This document shows, in pieces, positions 62,901-64,000 of a DNA stretch of 64,000 nt. This DNA comes from Tigriopus japonicus (lineage: Eukaryota; Arthropoda; Copepoda; Harpacticoida; Harpacticidae). The notes below the pieces were generated by a model that ran no database searches, had not been told where the DNA came from, and saw nothing but the letters and a program-made list of their open reading frames with translations. Position 1 is the first letter of the stretch. Each line of letters opens with the position of its first letter. A program made the position numbers and the translations under genes. Where the stretch lies: assembly GCA_010645155.1 (NCBI GenBank), contig CM021322.1, positions 12,984,538 through 13,048,537 of the forward strand, given 5' to 3'.

Positions 62901-64000
62901 ATCCAATTGCGAGGGAATCTCAAGGTGTTGCCCAATTTCGGGAAGACTCTTGACATTTCAGTTTGCCCAAGGATGGATGTGTAAGTAAGCAAGAACAAAT
63001 ATTTCGTTTGTTCACATTTCTCAAATCATAATAATACTTTCACATCGAGCACAAGCTGCATCATGTTTCATGCGGCGACTCATGTTTATTGTGATTTTGC
63101 CCCGACAATGTTTATTTATTCTTGGACGCACGAACTCGCATGAAAGACGAGGTTCCGAACTCGAAAAAACTTCACTTGCATTACGCGTGTGTGTGCGTGT
63201 GTACGTTCAAGCCTTCATCTAGGACTAAGCCCTTTGGCTCTGTCTATCCATCGAGATTAAATTTGCTCATATCTTCTGATCCCAATTAAAAATCATAAGT
63301 CTCAACTATCAACAATCATTTTGTTGAAAAGTCCAATGTGTAAAGTAGACATATGCTGAGGATTTACAACGCATCGGAGGTGAGCTTACAGTAAGGTGCC
63401 AAAAATAAGGAAAAAAACGTGACAAATCGATGCCTAAATCAGGAATTTGGTGCTAACTCACAGTTTCTCACTCGCATCCTTCAAATTGCGTTTCCACAAC
63501 CGAAGGTGGGAAACCCAAACTGGAACTGGTTTCCATTGTTGTTTGTCAGTATCCTATTCAGGACTGGATTGCGGGCCCAGTCGTCGCCTAGATATCATTT
63601 GATGTCATTTTGGACTCTGTTCATGGTCAAATTCAATAATTTATTATTCTCAGCAGGTGCGCAGAGGAGGCGAGGTTAAGACTGTCTTAGGGAATTTTCA
63701 GATTAGCTAATGTGATCCACTGGAAAACATCTCCATAGTTGAGGGCTGATGTTCACGAAGACTATTTCAAAATATCATAACTTCTTCCCGTAGCTCTCAT
63801 TCTATGTAATTGCAAACCATGGCGGTTATAATTCTTTTTTCTTATTCTTGCATTGAGGTTAACATGCAAATCTTCTCTGAGTCATCATCAGGGGCAAACA
63901 GAGTGGTGGGGAAAAAGAAAGAAAGAGGGGAATGCTCTCATTCTTCTTGATTCCAAGTATTCCCCCTCTCTACGAACGTACGTAGTGTAGTAGATCAAGT
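59943..64000. other. Gene-poor stretch to the window end
   Basis: No coding exon, RNA gene or repeat with clear ends recognised. The first coding exon of MCT copy 2 is not seen here either. Confidence 0.4.

Overview
The window is eukaryotic nuclear DNA. It has spliced genes with GT/AG introns and matched phases, long gene-poor stretches, many microsatellites, a Tc1 element and several classes of short inverted-repeat transposon (MITE). Intron size, protein types (an LDLa secreted protein and SLC16-like transporters with an arthropod-style loop) and repeat content suggest an arthropod, perhaps a crustacean such as a copepod. That taxonomic guess is an inference and is weak. There is one run of N (55382-55508).

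Layout. 1-12.3 kb is repeat-rich and holds no gene I can support. It contains a palindromic foldback family (525-790, half copies at 821 and 7813), a complete but dead Tc1 element (2195-3837), a hAT-like non-autonomous element with inverted 10-bp sub-terminal arrays (4513-5622) lying inside an older repeat, and a small hAT MITE (6022-6270). 12.3-21.6 kb (minus) is a nine-exon gene whose phases all close to give a 719-residue secreted cysteine-rich protein with three LDL-receptor class A domains. 26.6-32.3 kb (plus) is a six-exon SLC16/monocarboxylate-transporter-like gene (832 residues). 53.8-56.8 kb (minus) is a paralogue of it; five exons are present and its first coding exon is not recognised in the window. 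The two transporter genes converge tail to tail across about 21.5 kb of gene-poor DNA that carries several MITEs. 56.8-64 kb has no recognisable gene apart from one MITE.

How the genes relate. The transporter pair is an inverted duplication: exon junctions and phases coincide, two exons have identical lengths (186 and 148 bp), and the cytosolic tail is conserved better than much of the membrane domain. The LDLa gene starts about 5 kb from MCT copy 1 and is transcribed divergently; nothing in the sequence links their functions.

No clearly new biological system is visible. The most unusual items are the repeated small cysteine module after each LDLa domain, the conserved tail of the transporter pair, and the hAT-like element with inverted minisatellite arrays. 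All homology statements come from reading the sequence and recalling family features; no database search was run.
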